Made by a program: the position numbers and the translations under genes | Shown: positions 23,712 to 32,398 of the stretch, piece after piece | How the letters are laid out: every line of letters begins with the position of its first letter | Position numbering within the stretch: the first letter of the stretch is position 1 | Notes under the pieces: model-generated | What the model was told of the DNA's origin: nothing | What the model saw: only the letters and a program-made list of their open reading frames with translations | Database searches by the model: none | Assembly (NCBI RefSeq): GCF_022631375.1 | Contig: NZ_JALBGC010000002.1 | Location: 558,001-622,000 of the forward strand | Direction: 5' to 3' | Origin: Hymenobacter cyanobacteriorum | GTDB lineage: Bacteria; Bacteroidota; Bacteroidia; Cytophagales; Hymenobacteraceae | DNA length: 64,000 bases

Positions 23712-25052
23712 ATGAAACAACTTGTTCTTCTTGGGGCGCTGCTGGCCACCGTGCCCGCCGCGGCCCAGAAAAAAGACGCCCGCCCCGCCGCCCCCAAAGC
23801 CGCAACCGTTTCGGCGGCTACCGTCACGCGCGTTATCCAGACCCTGGCCGCCGACGACATGCAGGGCCGCGGCACCGGCCAGCCCGGCGGCCTGAAAGCG
23901 GCTCAGTTTCTGGCCGCCGAATTCAAGCGCATCGGCCTGAAACCGCTGCCCGGCCAAACCAGTTTCGAGCAAATCCTCACCGTGTACCAGGGCCAGACCA
24001 GTCCGGTGGCGGCCGTCATCAACGGCCAGACGATGGCGCCGCTGCAGGCCGTGGCCATTTCCGGCCAGCCCACCCTGCGCTGGACCAGTGAAGACGCCGA
24101 GCAGCCGGCCGTGGTCGTTATTGGCCCCGAGCCGGCCGAGCGGCGCAAGCTGTTCTCCTACCTGCGCCCCACGGCCAACACGCTGGTTTTTGTGGATACT
24201 GCGCAAGTAAAAGCCTTCCGCCAGCTGGCGAGCTACGCGGCCAAAGGCAGCACCAGCGCCGAGCCGCCGAAGCCGTTTTCGACGGTGTTTGTGCTCGGCC
24301 CGAAGCCCGCCACGCTCGCCTACCGCATCAGCGCCAGCAGCGTGCTGGAGCCGGTGCAGCTGCGCAACGTGGTGGGCATGCTGCCCGGCCACGACCCCAA
24401 GCGTGCCAAAGAAAACGTGGTGTTCTCCGGTCACTACGACCACCTTGGCTACCTCAAGCCGGTGGCCGGCGACTCCATCGCCAACGGCGCCGACGACGAT
24501 GCCAGCGGCACTACCGCCGTGGTGGCTCTCGCCGAATATTTCAAGCAGAAAAACGACAATGCCCGGCCGCTCATCTTCGTGGCCTTCGCGGCCGAGGAAG
24601 TGGGCGGTTTCGGCTCGCAATTCTTCTCGAAGCAGCTCGACCCGCAGCAGGTGGCGGCCATGTTCAACATTGAGATGATTGGCAAGGAAGCCAAATTCGG
24701 CCCCAACACGGCCTTCATCACCGGCTACGAACGGTCCGATTTTGGCAAGCTGCTACAGGCCAACCTGGCCGGCAGCAAGTTCCGCTTCGAGCCCGACCCG
24801 TACCCCGAGCAAAACCTGTTCTACCGCTCCGACAATGCCACCCTGGCCCGCCTCGGCGTGCCGGCCCACACCATCAGCACCGACCAGATTCCGATGGACG
24901 GCCTCTACCATTCCGTCGATGACGAAGTGGAAAGCCTGAACCTGCCCAACATGACGGCAGTCATTCAGGCCATCGCGCAGAGTGCCAGCGGCATTGTGGC
25001 CGGCAAGCAGACGCCCAGCCGCATCCCGCCGCTGACCGACGACCGGAAATAA
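23712..25052 (+). CDS. Secreted M28-family metallopeptidase
   Basis: A 446-residue zinc exopeptidase with a signal peptide (MKQLVLLGALLATVPAAAQ). A PA-type insert seems present between about 80 and 215. The zinc-site motifs are GHYDHLG (His), NGADDDASG (bridging Asp) and FAAEEVGGFGS (general base Glu and metal Glu). Further toward the C-terminus, Asp in SDNAT and His in PAHTISTD complete the expected set. Family members are aminopeptidases or glutaminyl-cyclase-like; location periplasmic or extracellular. Confidence 0.9.
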   Translation: MKQLVLLGALLATVPAAAQKKDARPAAPKAATVSAATVTRVIQTLAADDMQGRGTGQPGGLKAAQFLAAEFKRIGLKPLPGQTSFEQILTVYQGQTSPVAAVINGQTMAPLQAVAISGQPTLRWTSEDAEQPAVVVIGPEPAERRKLFSYLRPTANTLVFVDTAQVKAFRQLASYAAKGSTSAEPPKPFSTVFVLGPKPATLAYRISASSVLEPVQLRNVVGMLPGHDPKRAKENVVFSGHYDHLGYLKPVAGDSIANGADDDASGTTAVVALAEYFKQKNDNARPLIFVAFAAEEVGGFGSQFFSKQLDPQQVAAMFNIEMIGKEAKFGPNTAFITGYERSDFGKLLQANLAGSKFRFEPDPYPEQNLFYRSDNATLARLGVPAHTISTDQIPMDGLYHSVDDEVESLNLPNMTAVIQAIAQSASGIVAGKQTPSRIPPLTDDRK

Positions 25053-25089
25053 TTGCTGCGAGTCGGTGGTGGAATAGGGGCTGTTCCGC

Positions 25090-25097
25090 TACTTTTG
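25090..25097 (+). promoter_or_regulatory. Possible -7 promoter element for the gene at 25137
   Basis: TACTTTTG fits TAnnTTTG and ends 39 bases before the ATG. No TTG at the expected distance, so weak. Confidence 0.25.
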
Positions 25098-25136
25098 GAA
25101 TGCTACATCCCTTCCACAGCATTCCTGCCTCGTTTT

Positions 25137-25931
25137 ATGCGATTTTCAATTCTCGCAGCACTGATTTTTAGTGCCATAAGGCCCTTGGCCGCGCAATCAA
25201 CGGCCAAGTCGGCAACCACTGAGTCGCCCGCCAGTATCGACAGGCAAATTGCCAAAGACGCAGCCCGCGTTGGCAAGATGGATGTGGTGAACGCCGCCAG
25301 CAATAATAGCCTGGACATTCTGGCCTTTGATACCAGGGAGCATGACTTGCGCGGCACGCCTTTTCTGGTGCCCGCCTGGCTGCGGGGAACGGTGAGTTCG
25401 GCTGGTGGCACCAAGCCCGCGGCTGGCTGGCTCAAGTTCGATGCAGCGGCGCAGGAATTGTGGGTACGCCGGCCGCAGGGCGATTCTATTATTCTCTCCT
25501 CCGAAAGCGTAAAAGGCTTCGCATTGCAGCTCAACAGCGCCAACAACAAGCTGCTGGAGCGGCGCTTTGAGCGCTTGCCCGACGGGTTGGTAACAGGCAC
25601 TGCGGTTGCCTATGCCGAAGTTCTGGCTGCGGGTAATCAACTCAGCTTACTACGGTTTCAGCGCAAAACGCTTGTTAAGGAACAGGGCATGCCTGGCTAT
25701 AACGCTGGTAAAACAACCGATGTATTTCGCAGCAATATTCGGTATTACCTGCAGTGGGCCGATGGCGTTTGCGTACCTGTTAAGCCCACGAAAGCCAGCG
25801 TGCTGAACGCGGTAGCCACACGCCAGCCTGCTGTTGCGGCTGTTGTAGCGAAAGATAAGTCAACGCCTCGCACCGATGCAGAGCTTAGCGAAATGATGCT
25901 GCAGCTCAACAACGCATTCACGAAAAATTGA
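25137..25931 (+). CDS. Secreted hypothetical protein
   Basis: A 264-residue protein with a signal peptide (MRFSILAALIFSAIRPLAAQ). The remainder alternates predicted strands with LEVE-like and YYLQWADGVCVPV segments and ends in a charged helix. No family recognised. It is less GC-rich than its neighbours. Transcribed in the same direction as the M28 peptidase, 84 bases downstream. Confidence 0.6.
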   Translation: MRFSILAALIFSAIRPLAAQSTAKSATTESPASIDRQIAKDAARVGKMDVVNAASNNSLDILAFDTREHDLRGTPFLVPAWLRGTVSSAGGTKPAAGWLKFDAAAQELWVRRPQGDSIILSSESVKGFALQLNSANNKLLERRFERLPDGLVTGTAVAYAEVLAAGNQLSLLRFQRKTLVKEQGMPGYNAGKTTDVFRSNIRYYLQWADGVCVPVKPTKASVLNAVATRQPAVAAVVAKDKSTPRTDAELSEMMLQLNNAFTKN

Positions 25932-25996
25932 TTATCGCAAGCATTGCCCGCAGGGCCGATGCTTTTCGGCAGCTGAACCAGCTGCCGAGTCCGTAT

Positions 25997-26449
25997 TCAC
26001 TTTAGGTACACTGCCTCCAGCCGGGCCACGGCCGCGCCGCTGGCGTCCAGTACCCGCAGCGTGTCGCCGCTGATTTCGTAGCTGTTGGCCTTGCCCAACG
26101 CGGTGGTAAAAGCGTTTTCCGTGGCAATGGCCGGGCAGCTCATGCGCGTGCTCATCAGCGGGCTGAATTTCAGCTCGCTCTCGGTTTCGCTGAAAAAGCT
26201 GCCCCGGAAGCGGTTGCAGCTGCCGTTGCCCTCGGCCGTGCCGTCGGCGCGCAGGGTGAGGTAGGCCTCGCGGGTATTGGCCGGCACCGATACGGGCTGG
26301 CCCGCCAGCTGCCGCAGCACCCAGCGGGTTTCGCGCAGCGGCGCATCGGGTGTGGTTGGGGCGGGTGGGGGAGTGGCGGCTGTTTCCTGTGCGGGGCGGG
26401 TGTTGCAGCCGGCCGCCAGCAGGGCCAGCATCAAAAAGGAGAAACGCAT
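25997..26449 (-). CDS. META/HslJ-domain lipoprotein
   Basis: A 150-residue protein with a lipobox (LLAAGC, Cys14), a short Pro/Thr linker and a META domain (about 40-150). The pattern TRWVLRQLAGQPV, then GTAEGNGSCNRFRGSF and MSTRMSCPAIATENAFTTAL, matches HslJ-like META domains, which are often linked to stress or motility. The exact role here is unknown. Start at 26449 preferred for the lipoprotein signal. Confidence 0.85.
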   Translation of the reverse strand: MRFSFLMLALLAAGCNTRPAQETAATPPPAPTTPDAPLRETRWVLRQLAGQPVSVPANTREAYLTLRADGTAEGNGSCNRFRGSFFSETESELKFSPLMSTRMSCPAIATENAFTTALGKANSYEISGDTLRVLDASGAAVARLEAVYLK

Positions 26450-26479
26450 AGCAAGTAGGTTAGAAGCGCATATAACGCG

Positions 26480-26510
26480 AAAAGCCTGCGTGAGTACGCA
26501 GGCTTTTGCT
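26480..26510 (-). terminator. Intrinsic terminator between the two minus-strand envelope genes
   Basis: Perfect 12-bp stem AAAAGCCTGCGT (26480-26491) / ACGCAGGCTTTT (26496-26507). It lies 34 bases past the stop of the gene at 26544 and before the META lipoprotein start. Confidence 0.7.
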
Positions 26511-26543
26511 GAATGTTGGCGCAACTAGTGTTCTGCTTAGCTG

Positions 26544-27365
26544 CTACTGGCCGATTTTGAACGTGAGGCCGCCGCCTACGGTGGCAGTGCCGGCGGCCGC
26601 GCCGCCCAGCACCCGGCCGGCCGTAACGTCGACCCGCACCGCGGGCATCGGGCGGTAGTAGAGGCCGGTGGTGGTGCCGGTGCTTAACGCCTGGCGACCA
26701 TAGCCGTAGGCTTCCACAAAAAAGCCGGTTTTGGCGCTGAGAGGGCCATTCAGGGCCAGCGTGCCCAGGAACTGGCCTTTCTGCAAATCCTGCACCTGCA
26801 GGCCGGGCTGGCTGAAGCCAAAGTTGCCTTCGAGGCCGAACCGCTCGCCGATTTGCTGGCTTACCAGCAGGCGGCCCGAGGGAGCCCAGCCCTGCTGGCG
26901 CAGGCCCAAGCTGCCCGAATTGGGCACCGCCGACTCGGCCAGAATGGCTACTTGGGTGCGGGTGTTGTAGTTGGGCGAAAGCATAAACTTCGCGCCTACC
27001 ACTGCCGGCGCCCAGCCGCTGGCCGACAGGGTGCCGGTTTCGGTCGAAATCGTGGGTCCGTTGTGGAAATAGGGCTGGCTCACGCGCAGCTCCATGCTGT
27101 TGAAGAAGCCGATGCGGAGCGTGGCACCGCTCGCGCTTTGGGCAAAGCCGGGGCCGCCAAACTGGCGCTGAAACCCGGTTTCGAGCTGGAAGCGGCCGGG
27201 CTCCAGTACCTGGGCGGTGATGGTTTGCCCGGGGCGGTCGGCGCGGATGTTGCGAACGAACGGCGCGTCAACATTGGGGTTGTTTTCTTCAGCCGTGTTC
27301 TGGGCCAGGGTGAGGCCGGGGCTGCCCAAAAGGGCGGCGGCGGCCAGCAGAGTGGTCTTTCGCAT
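26544..27365 (-). CDS. Outer-membrane beta-barrel protein, phenol-degradation MetA-like
   Basis: A 273-residue protein with a signal peptide (MRKTTLLAAAALLGSPGLTLAQ). The body shows alternating strands and glycine turns (VLEPGRFQLETGFQRQF, RIGFFNSMELRVSQPY, FFVEAYGYGRQAL), the pattern of the PF13557 'putative MetA-pathway of phenol degradation' transporters. The name does not imply phenol breakdown here; a channel or porin-like role in the outer membrane is the most one can say. Confidence 0.7.
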   Translation of the reverse strand: MRKTTLLAAAALLGSPGLTLAQNTAEENNPNVDAPFVRNIRADRPGQTITAQVLEPGRFQLETGFQRQFGGPGFAQSASGATLRIGFFNSMELRVSQPYFHNGPTISTETGTLSASGWAPAVVGAKFMLSPNYNTRTQVAILAESAVPNSGSLGLRQQGWAPSGRLLVSQQIGERFGLEGNFGFSQPGLQVQDLQKGQFLGTLALNGPLSAKTGFFVEAYGYGRQALSTGTTTGLYYRPMPAVRVDVTAGRVLGGAAAGTATVGGGLTFKIGQ

Positions 27366-27432
27366 GCTGTAAAGACCGCCACCGCTACGGCATCGTTCAG
27401 AATTTGTTGCGAATGCCCGAATTTTATACGTT

Positions 27433-27440
27433 TATCTTTG
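27433..27440 (+). promoter_or_regulatory. Putative -7 element for the esterase at 27518
   Basis: TATCTTTG fits TAnnTTTG. A TTG at 27407-27409 is 23 bases upstream. Confidence 0.4.
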
Positions 27441-27517
27441 TGCTGAAAGCCTGAGAATTCGGGTGGATTTAGGCCGTTGCAAGGCACCTATTTTAGCCGT
27501 TGGGCCGTACAAGCCGC

Positions 27518-28447
27518 ATGTTGCACTTCCGTATATTGCTGGGCCGCTTGCTGCCGCTGCTGCTGTTGGCGGCCCCGGTCAGGGCCCAGTCCACGCTGCC
27601 GCTCTACTCCGGCACCATTCCCGATTCGAAGCCCAGCCAAGTGCGCGAAACCAGCGTAACGGAATCGGGCAACCGCGTGCGGATTTCCAACGTGGTGCAG
27701 CCCACGCTCACGGTTTTTACGCCCGCGCCGGGCACGGCCAATGGTACGGCGGTGGTCATTTGCCCCGGCGGTGGCTACGCCCGGCTGGCCATCGACAGCG
27801 AGGGCTACGACGTGGCCAAGCACCTGAACGAAATGGGCGTAACGGCCTTCGTGCTGAAATACCGCCTGCCCAACGACCAAAGCCAGCCCGACAAATCCAT
27901 CGCCCCGCTGCTCGATGCCCAGCAGGCCCTGCGCTTCGTGCGCCAGCAAGCGGCGAAGTACAGCCTTAACCCCGAGCGCATCGGCCTGATGGGCTTTTCG
28001 GCCGGCGGCCACCTGGCGGCCTGGGCCGGCACCAGTTTTGCCCGGCCCGTAGGCGACAGCCCCGGCCCGGAGTCGGTGCGGCCTGCGTTTTTGGTGCTGC
28101 TGTATCCGGTTATCAGTTTCAGCGACACGCTCAGACACACCGGCTCGCGCGATAACCTGCTGGGCAAGAACCCCTCGGCCGAACTGGTACGCCAGTATTC
28201 CAACGAGCTGCACGTGACGGCCCGGACGCCGCCCACGTTTCTGGTGCACGCCGAGGACGACAAAACGGTGCCTGTGAACAACAGCATCGTATTTTACCAG
28301 GCCTGCCTGCGCCACGGAGTGCCGGCCGAACTGCATCTTTACCCCCGCGGCGGCCACGGCTTCGGCCTGAACAATACGACCACGCCCGACCGCTGGACCG
28401 ACCGCCTGCGCAACTGGCTCGATGCCAACGGCTGGCTTACCAAATAG
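27518..28447 (+). CDS. Secreted alpha/beta hydrolase (BD-FAE-like esterase)
   Basis: A 309-residue protein with a signal peptide (cleavage near VRAQ, residue 23). The hydrolase core is intact: oxyanion segment VVICPGGGYARLA, nucleophile elbow GLMGFSAGGHLAAW (Ser), Asp in LVHAEDDKTVP and His in RGGHGFGL. This set is typical of the bifunctional feruloyl/acetyl-xylan esterase-like and carboxylesterase group, so deacetylation of a plant-type polysaccharide is plausible. Start at 27518 puts the signal peptide first. It directly abuts the following lipoprotein gene. Confidence 0.88.
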   Translation: MLHFRILLGRLLPLLLLAAPVRAQSTLPLYSGTIPDSKPSQVRETSVTESGNRVRISNVVQPTLTVFTPAPGTANGTAVVICPGGGYARLAIDSEGYDVAKHLNEMGVTAFVLKYRLPNDQSQPDKSIAPLLDAQQALRFVRQQAAKYSLNPERIGLMGFSAGGHLAAWAGTSFARPVGDSPGPESVRPAFLVLLYPVISFSDTLRHTGSRDNLLGKNPSAELVRQYSNELHVTARTPPTFLVHAEDDKTVPVNNSIVFYQACLRHGVPAELHLYPRGGHGFGLNNTTTPDRWTDRLRNWLDANGWLTK

Positions 28448-29662
28448 ATGAGAATACCCTTACCCGTTGTTGGTGCGCTGGTGCTGGGCATGGCGTTGGC
28501 TATGGCCCTGGTTGGCTGCGAGCAGAAAGCCTATCTGACCGAAAAGCGGGCCTCGCCGGTTTCGGTGGCGGTGGCCCCTTCGGCCCCGCCACCGGCTGCC
28601 ACTCCGGCGCCGGCACCCCGGCCGGTAGCGCCAGCACCCGCGCCGGTGTACCGCCCGGGCTGGGCCCCACCGGCCGTGCTCGATACCGCCGTGGTGCTCA
28701 ATGGCCGGCCGTATTGGCTGCGCATCGAAGCCGAAACGGACTCGACCCAGCGCCTGAAAACAACTTACCAGCCCTACCCGGGGCACTATGAGCAGGCGCG
28801 CGGCTACCAAGGGCATTTCACGTTTGCGCTGCACGATGCGGCGGGCCAGCAGCTGTTCCGCCGCCAGCTGCGCAAAGCAGATTTCTACAAGGCCGCCGGG
28901 CAGGACATCGTGACCGAAAGCGAAGCCTACCGCCCCGAATTGCTGGCCTACAGCCCGGCCTTCGGGGCCCTGGTTTTCACCGTCGATTTTATGGTGCCCG
29001 ACAGCGACGTGGGCTCGCAGGCCGTGCTGCTGCTCGACCTCACCGGCCGGGTGCTGCGCATCAGCGACGGGCGCGCGCCCGGCAGCGGGGCCGACTGCGA
29101 CCCCGCCCTCACGCCCAACGGCCGCGCTCTGCTCACGGGCTCCGAGCTGCTGCGGCCGGGCCAGCCCGCCCTGCGCCTGCACCGCGCCGATGCCGACCTA
29201 GCCGGCGCCTTTCTGCTCACCGATACCACGATGCTGGTGGTGTACGCGCCCGGCAAGTCGCGCGTCATTCACGCGCCCGGCGAGCCCGAAACCTACGGCC
29301 GCACGCCCACCAAGCAGCAGCAGCAAGCCGCCAACGCGCAGGTGCGCCACCTCGGCACCGGCCGGGTGCTGAGCCGTTTCCGCTACGCCGGCTTCTACGA
29401 GGAGCTGGGCTTCACCATTCCGCGCGGCTACGTGGCGGGGGTGCACTATCTGCTTGATGAACAGCGCGGCCTGCGCCTGGTGCCGGCCGCCGCGCCCGCC
29501 CGCACCACCGAGGTGCGCTTTGCGGCCATGCCCCGCTTCGTACCGCCGCAGCGCCGCCACGAGGTGCGCCTGGAGCTGCAGAGCGCCGGCAGTGGCTTCG
29601 CGTTCTACATCGACACCACCAGCCAACCGCCACGCATTCGCTACCAGCGGCTGGAAGAGTAA
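28448..29662 (+). CDS. Putative lipoprotein with Pro/Ala-rich linker, hypothetical
   Basis: A 404-residue protein starting at the base after the stop of the esterase, so probably translationally coupled. The signal ends in a lipobox (MALVGC, Cys24). Residues about 40-75 form a Pro/Ala/Val-rich linker that would lift the domain from the membrane; the C-terminal 330 residues are beta-rich with no motif I recognise (perhaps propeller-like: VLLLDLTGRVLRISDGRAP, LTPNGRALLTGSELL). Function unknown. Confidence 0.7.
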   Translation: MRIPLPVVGALVLGMALAMALVGCEQKAYLTEKRASPVSVAVAPSAPPPAATPAPAPRPVAPAPAPVYRPGWAPPAVLDTAVVLNGRPYWLRIEAETDSTQRLKTTYQPYPGHYEQARGYQGHFTFALHDAAGQQLFRRQLRKADFYKAAGQDIVTESEAYRPELLAYSPAFGALVFTVDFMVPDSDVGSQAVLLLDLTGRVLRISDGRAPGSGADCDPALTPNGRALLTGSELLRPGQPALRLHRADADLAGAFLLTDTTMLVVYAPGKSRVIHAPGEPETYGRTPTKQQQQAANAQVRHLGTGRVLSRFRYAGFYEELGFTIPRGYVAGVHYLLDEQRGLRLVPAAAPARTTEVRFAAMPRFVPPQRRHEVRLELQSAGSGFAFYIDTTSQPPRIRYQRLEE

Positions 29663-29681
29663 GAGTGAATATGCCAGAACG

Positions 29682-29782
29682 ATGTAGAAACGCGATACTT
29701 CGCGTCTCGGCGCATGCGCCGTTCGAACATCGTTCATACATCCCCGTGCAACGCCGAGACGCGAAGTGTCGCGTCTCTACAT
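29682..29782. repeat. Palindromic intergenic repeat, family D (copy 2)
   Basis: Left arm ATGTAGAAACGCGATACTTC and right arm ending GTCGCGTCTCTACAT at 29782. It covers the stop codon of the LRR kinase gene (29777-29779). Confidence 0.85.
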
Positions 29783-31093
29783 TCCTTCCAATACCCGTAC
29801 AATCTCCCCAAACAGGGGCCGGGCCGCTACCTGCGGCTGTACGCAGCGCCGCTGCAAGTCCCAGAGCGTCGCGCTGGCTCCGGGTGCTTCATCGGCTTCG
29901 GGGCAGTGCGTCAACAGTTCTTCAAGCAGGCAGCCAAAGGCGCGCACTTCCAGCTGCTGCAAGGCGGTAGCCTGTTCAGCGTCATCGGGCGCGAAAAAGC
30001 AGGCGGCCCCGAAATCGCCCAGCAACGCATCACCGGCCGGGGTATTGAGGATGTTGTGGGCGTATAAGTCGCCGTGCAGAATGCCCTGCGCGTGCAGGTG
30101 AGCCGCTGCGCTGGCAATGCCGGTGGCAATGCGCAAGGCGGTTTCCAACCGGAATTCGGTGCCGGCTGCGTACACGTCGCGGGTGCAGGTGGCCAGGCTG
30201 GGCGGGCCGGCCAGGTTGCCAAACGCCGGGGCAATCAGTTCCAGCACCAGTCCCTCGGCTCCGGCCGGGTGCCCGTCGATTTTGCCCCGCACGGCAATCA
30301 GGTTCGGGTGCAGGCCGGCGCTGATGCAGGCGGCCATTTCGCTGTGCGGCAGCCCGTCGCTTGTCACCGCGCCTTTGAAGAGCTTCACCGCCACTTCGGC
30401 CGGCGTGGCGTGGGCACGGCGGGCCCGGTAAATCACGCCCGAAGCCCCTTCGCCCAGTTGCTGCTCCATCGTCAAATCGGCCCAGTCGATGGTATGAATG
30501 GGGTTGCGGGCCAAAGCTGCCGCCTCGGCCGCCTCGGCAAACGGGTTGCCGGCAAAGGCCAGCCACGACAGGCGCGGCATTGTCAGTAGCCATTTCGGTA
30601 GCTCCGTGAGGCGGTTGGCCGCAATGCGCAGCAGCTCCAGGTTGGTGCAATTGGCCAGCGTTTCGGGTAGGGCGGTGAGCTGGTTGCCGGCCAGCATCAG
30701 CTTCTGCAGCTGCGGGCAGTGGCCGATTTCGGCCGGCAGCTCGGCCAACTGGTTATCGGTAAGAATGAGCCAGCGCAGCGCGGGGGGCAGGGCTGCACCC
30801 GGCAGCGTCCGTATCCGGTTGGCCTTGAAGCCGACCATCTCCAGCGCGGGGCACTGACCCAGCACGGCGGGCACTTCGGTGAACTGGTTATCGGAGCAAA
30901 ACAGCACCCGCAGCCGGTGCAGGCGCGGCAGGTCGGCGGGCAAAGCGGCAAGGGCGTTGCCGCTGAGGTTGAGAACTTCGAGCGAATCGGCCAGCGCGAA
31001 AATTTCGCGGGGGAAGTCGGTAAGACCTTCGGCTAAATCCAGGCGCTTGAGGCCGTGAAGCTGGCCGGCGCGCAGTTGGGCAAGGGTGTGCAT
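29777..31093 (-). CDS. Leucine-rich-repeat protein kinase
   Basis: A 438-residue cytoplasmic protein with two parts. Residues about 15-185 hold seven or so leucine-rich repeats of the form LxxLxLxxNxLxxLPxxL. Residues about 205-438 form a Ser/Thr-kinase-like domain: glycine loop GEGASG (214-219), Lys237 in VAVKLFK, catalytic loop HGDLYAHNIL (Asp342, Asn347) and DFG at 360-362. The HRD arginine is Gly, as in RD-minus kinases. There is no signal peptide or membrane segment. Its substrate is unknown. It ends inside a palindromic repeat. Confidence 0.88.
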   Translation of the reverse strand: MHTLAQLRAGQLHGLKRLDLAEGLTDFPREIFALADSLEVLNLSGNALAALPADLPRLHRLRVLFCSDNQFTEVPAVLGQCPALEMVGFKANRIRTLPGAALPPALRWLILTDNQLAELPAEIGHCPQLQKLMLAGNQLTALPETLANCTNLELLRIAANRLTELPKWLLTMPRLSWLAFAGNPFAEAAEAAALARNPIHTIDWADLTMEQQLGEGASGVIYRARRAHATPAEVAVKLFKGAVTSDGLPHSEMAACISAGLHPNLIAVRGKIDGHPAGAEGLVLELIAPAFGNLAGPPSLATCTRDVYAAGTEFRLETALRIATGIASAAAHLHAQGILHGDLYAHNILNTPAGDALLGDFGAACFFAPDDAEQATALQQLEVRAFGCLLEELLTHCPEADEAPGASATLWDLQRRCVQPQVAARPLFGEIVRVLEGM

Positions 31094-31139
31094 GGGGGCA
31101 AAGGTCGGCTGGTTTGCCCGTCATCAGCACAAAAAAAGG

Positions 31140-31242
31140 ACGTCATGCTGAGCGAAGCCGAAGCATCTCTTCCGCGTAACTAATCCAATCGACTGGGATT
31201 ACTACTGCGGGAGAGATGCTTCGGCTTCGCTCAGCATGACGT
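31140..31242. repeat. Palindromic intergenic repeat, family A (copy 4)
   Basis: Perfect 31-base arms (31140-31170, 31212-31242) starting ACGTCATGCTGAGCGAAGCC. Confidence 0.92.
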
Positions 31243-31266
31243 TCTTGCTATTAAGCCATTCGGCTC

Positions 31267-31523
31267 CTAATAGCTCTCCTTCCGGAAGCCCCACGCCCGC
31301 AACTCCGCCTCAAACGTGTCCGGGTAGTTGGCCTTCGGCGCGTACACCACGGCTTGCAGCACCTTGCGCAGCTCCAGCTTCGCGGTGTCTTTCTGGCTCA
31401 TCAATTTGCTCACTTTGCCGGGCAAGTGCAGCCGAGAATGTTTTCCGGCTTGGGTGGCCCGCCCGCCCATCTTAGCTCCACGCGCAGGTAGTCCCCGGCC
31501 AGCGGTCGCCTCTAATAATGCGA
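31267..31523 (-). pseudogene. Truncated and frameshifted gene remnant
   Basis: On the minus strand one frame reads RPLAGDYLRVELRWAGGPP and on to a stop near 31424, but has no start codon and a stop just upstream. A second frame takes over near 31425-31440 and reads GKVSKLMSQKDTAKLELRKV, then through FEAELRAWGFRKESY to the TAG at 31267. Both pieces have ordinary coding character for this genome and meet at the same point, so they look like one gene that has lost its 5' part and gained a frameshift. I do not recognise the family. A sequencing error could explain the shift but not the missing start. Confidence 0.45.
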
Positions 31524-31552
31524 ACCCCCGGCTATTGGCGTAGCCGAGGGTT
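31523..31552. terminator. Hairpin downstream of the AT-rich secreted protein gene
   Basis: AACCCCCGGCTA (31523-31534) pairs with TAGCCGAGGGTT (31541-31552) with one mismatch; six-base loop. No long T run, so a weak terminator. Confidence 0.4.
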
Positions 31553-31592
31553 CAGCAAGCGGGGTTTATCTGGCCTACTACTCCTATCCAAA

Positions 31593-32339
31593 CTACTCTG
31601 GTACCTCCGGCAGCTCGTGCCACTTGCCCGCCTTGTAATATGATAATTGTTTTCCCAATTTAGCTACAGGGAATATGCCCTTGATACTTTCTTTGTCGCT
31701 GTGCTTTTTTTTGGCATAAGCTCTTGTGAAGTACGGCGCTATTTCTTCCTGTGAACTGTAAAAGATATTTTTGCTTCTGTCAAAATTTAGGTTTGATACA
31801 ATGTCGTTATTGTAATTAGTATTAGGCTCATCAATTGATTTTCTTTCATCGTGAATAGTCGCTCTTATCGTGTAATTATCACCGTTGCACCTTAATAAAG
31901 ACAAGTTTACTTTATGAACGGTTTTCACACTTGTCTTCATTACTGAATCTGAAGCGGGAAGTGGCTTGCTAAAATCTAAAAATTCCTCTTTAAATAAAGA
32001 AGTTATGTGAAATGATTCGCATAGGGTCTGGTTATTGGTGGATAGAAGCAGCGTTTTGGCCGCACTTATTCCACTGCCAGCACGAAAGTGATAAGTAATT
32101 AGTAAAAATTGTTTGTTAAGTAGATGGACCGTGTCAATGTAATTAATGTTGCTGATGTGAATAGTATTTCTTGCGCCTTTTATAGTTAAAGTGCCTCTCT
32201 CATTAAGTGGCGATATCTCAATCAATTGTTTGCTTCCATCGAATGATTCAATGCCAAACGTTTGACCGTATGACGAACTAGTAAACAACCCGGCAAGTAG
32301 TGCGACGATTGTAAAAATGCGTGTCAGTTTATTTTTCAT
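31593..32339 (-). CDS. AT-rich secreted hypothetical protein
   Basis: A 248-residue protein with a signal peptide (MKNKLTRIFTIVALLAGLFT, cleavage near SYGQ). It is rich in Asn, Ile, Lys and Ser, and its DNA is clearly more AT-rich than the flanking genes, which suggests recent acquisition. The mature part looks beta-rich with no motif I recognise; it ends YYKAGKWHELPEVPE. Function unknown. It lies between a gene remnant and a long helicase gene. Confidence 0.65.
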   Translation of the reverse strand: MKNKLTRIFTIVALLAGLFTSSSYGQTFGIESFDGSKQLIEISPLNERGTLTIKGARNTIHISNINYIDTVHLLNKQFLLITYHFRAGSGISAAKTLLLSTNNQTLCESFHITSLFKEEFLDFSKPLPASDSVMKTSVKTVHKVNLSLLRCNGDNYTIRATIHDERKSIDEPNTNYNNDIVSNLNFDRSKNIFYSSQEEIAPYFTRAYAKKKHSDKESIKGIFPVAKLGKQLSYYKAGKWHELPEVPE

Positions 32340-32398
32340 TACTCTGCTTCTCTCATAGAATGGATATGGAGTCAGGGGCTACTACTCAAAATTACTTC

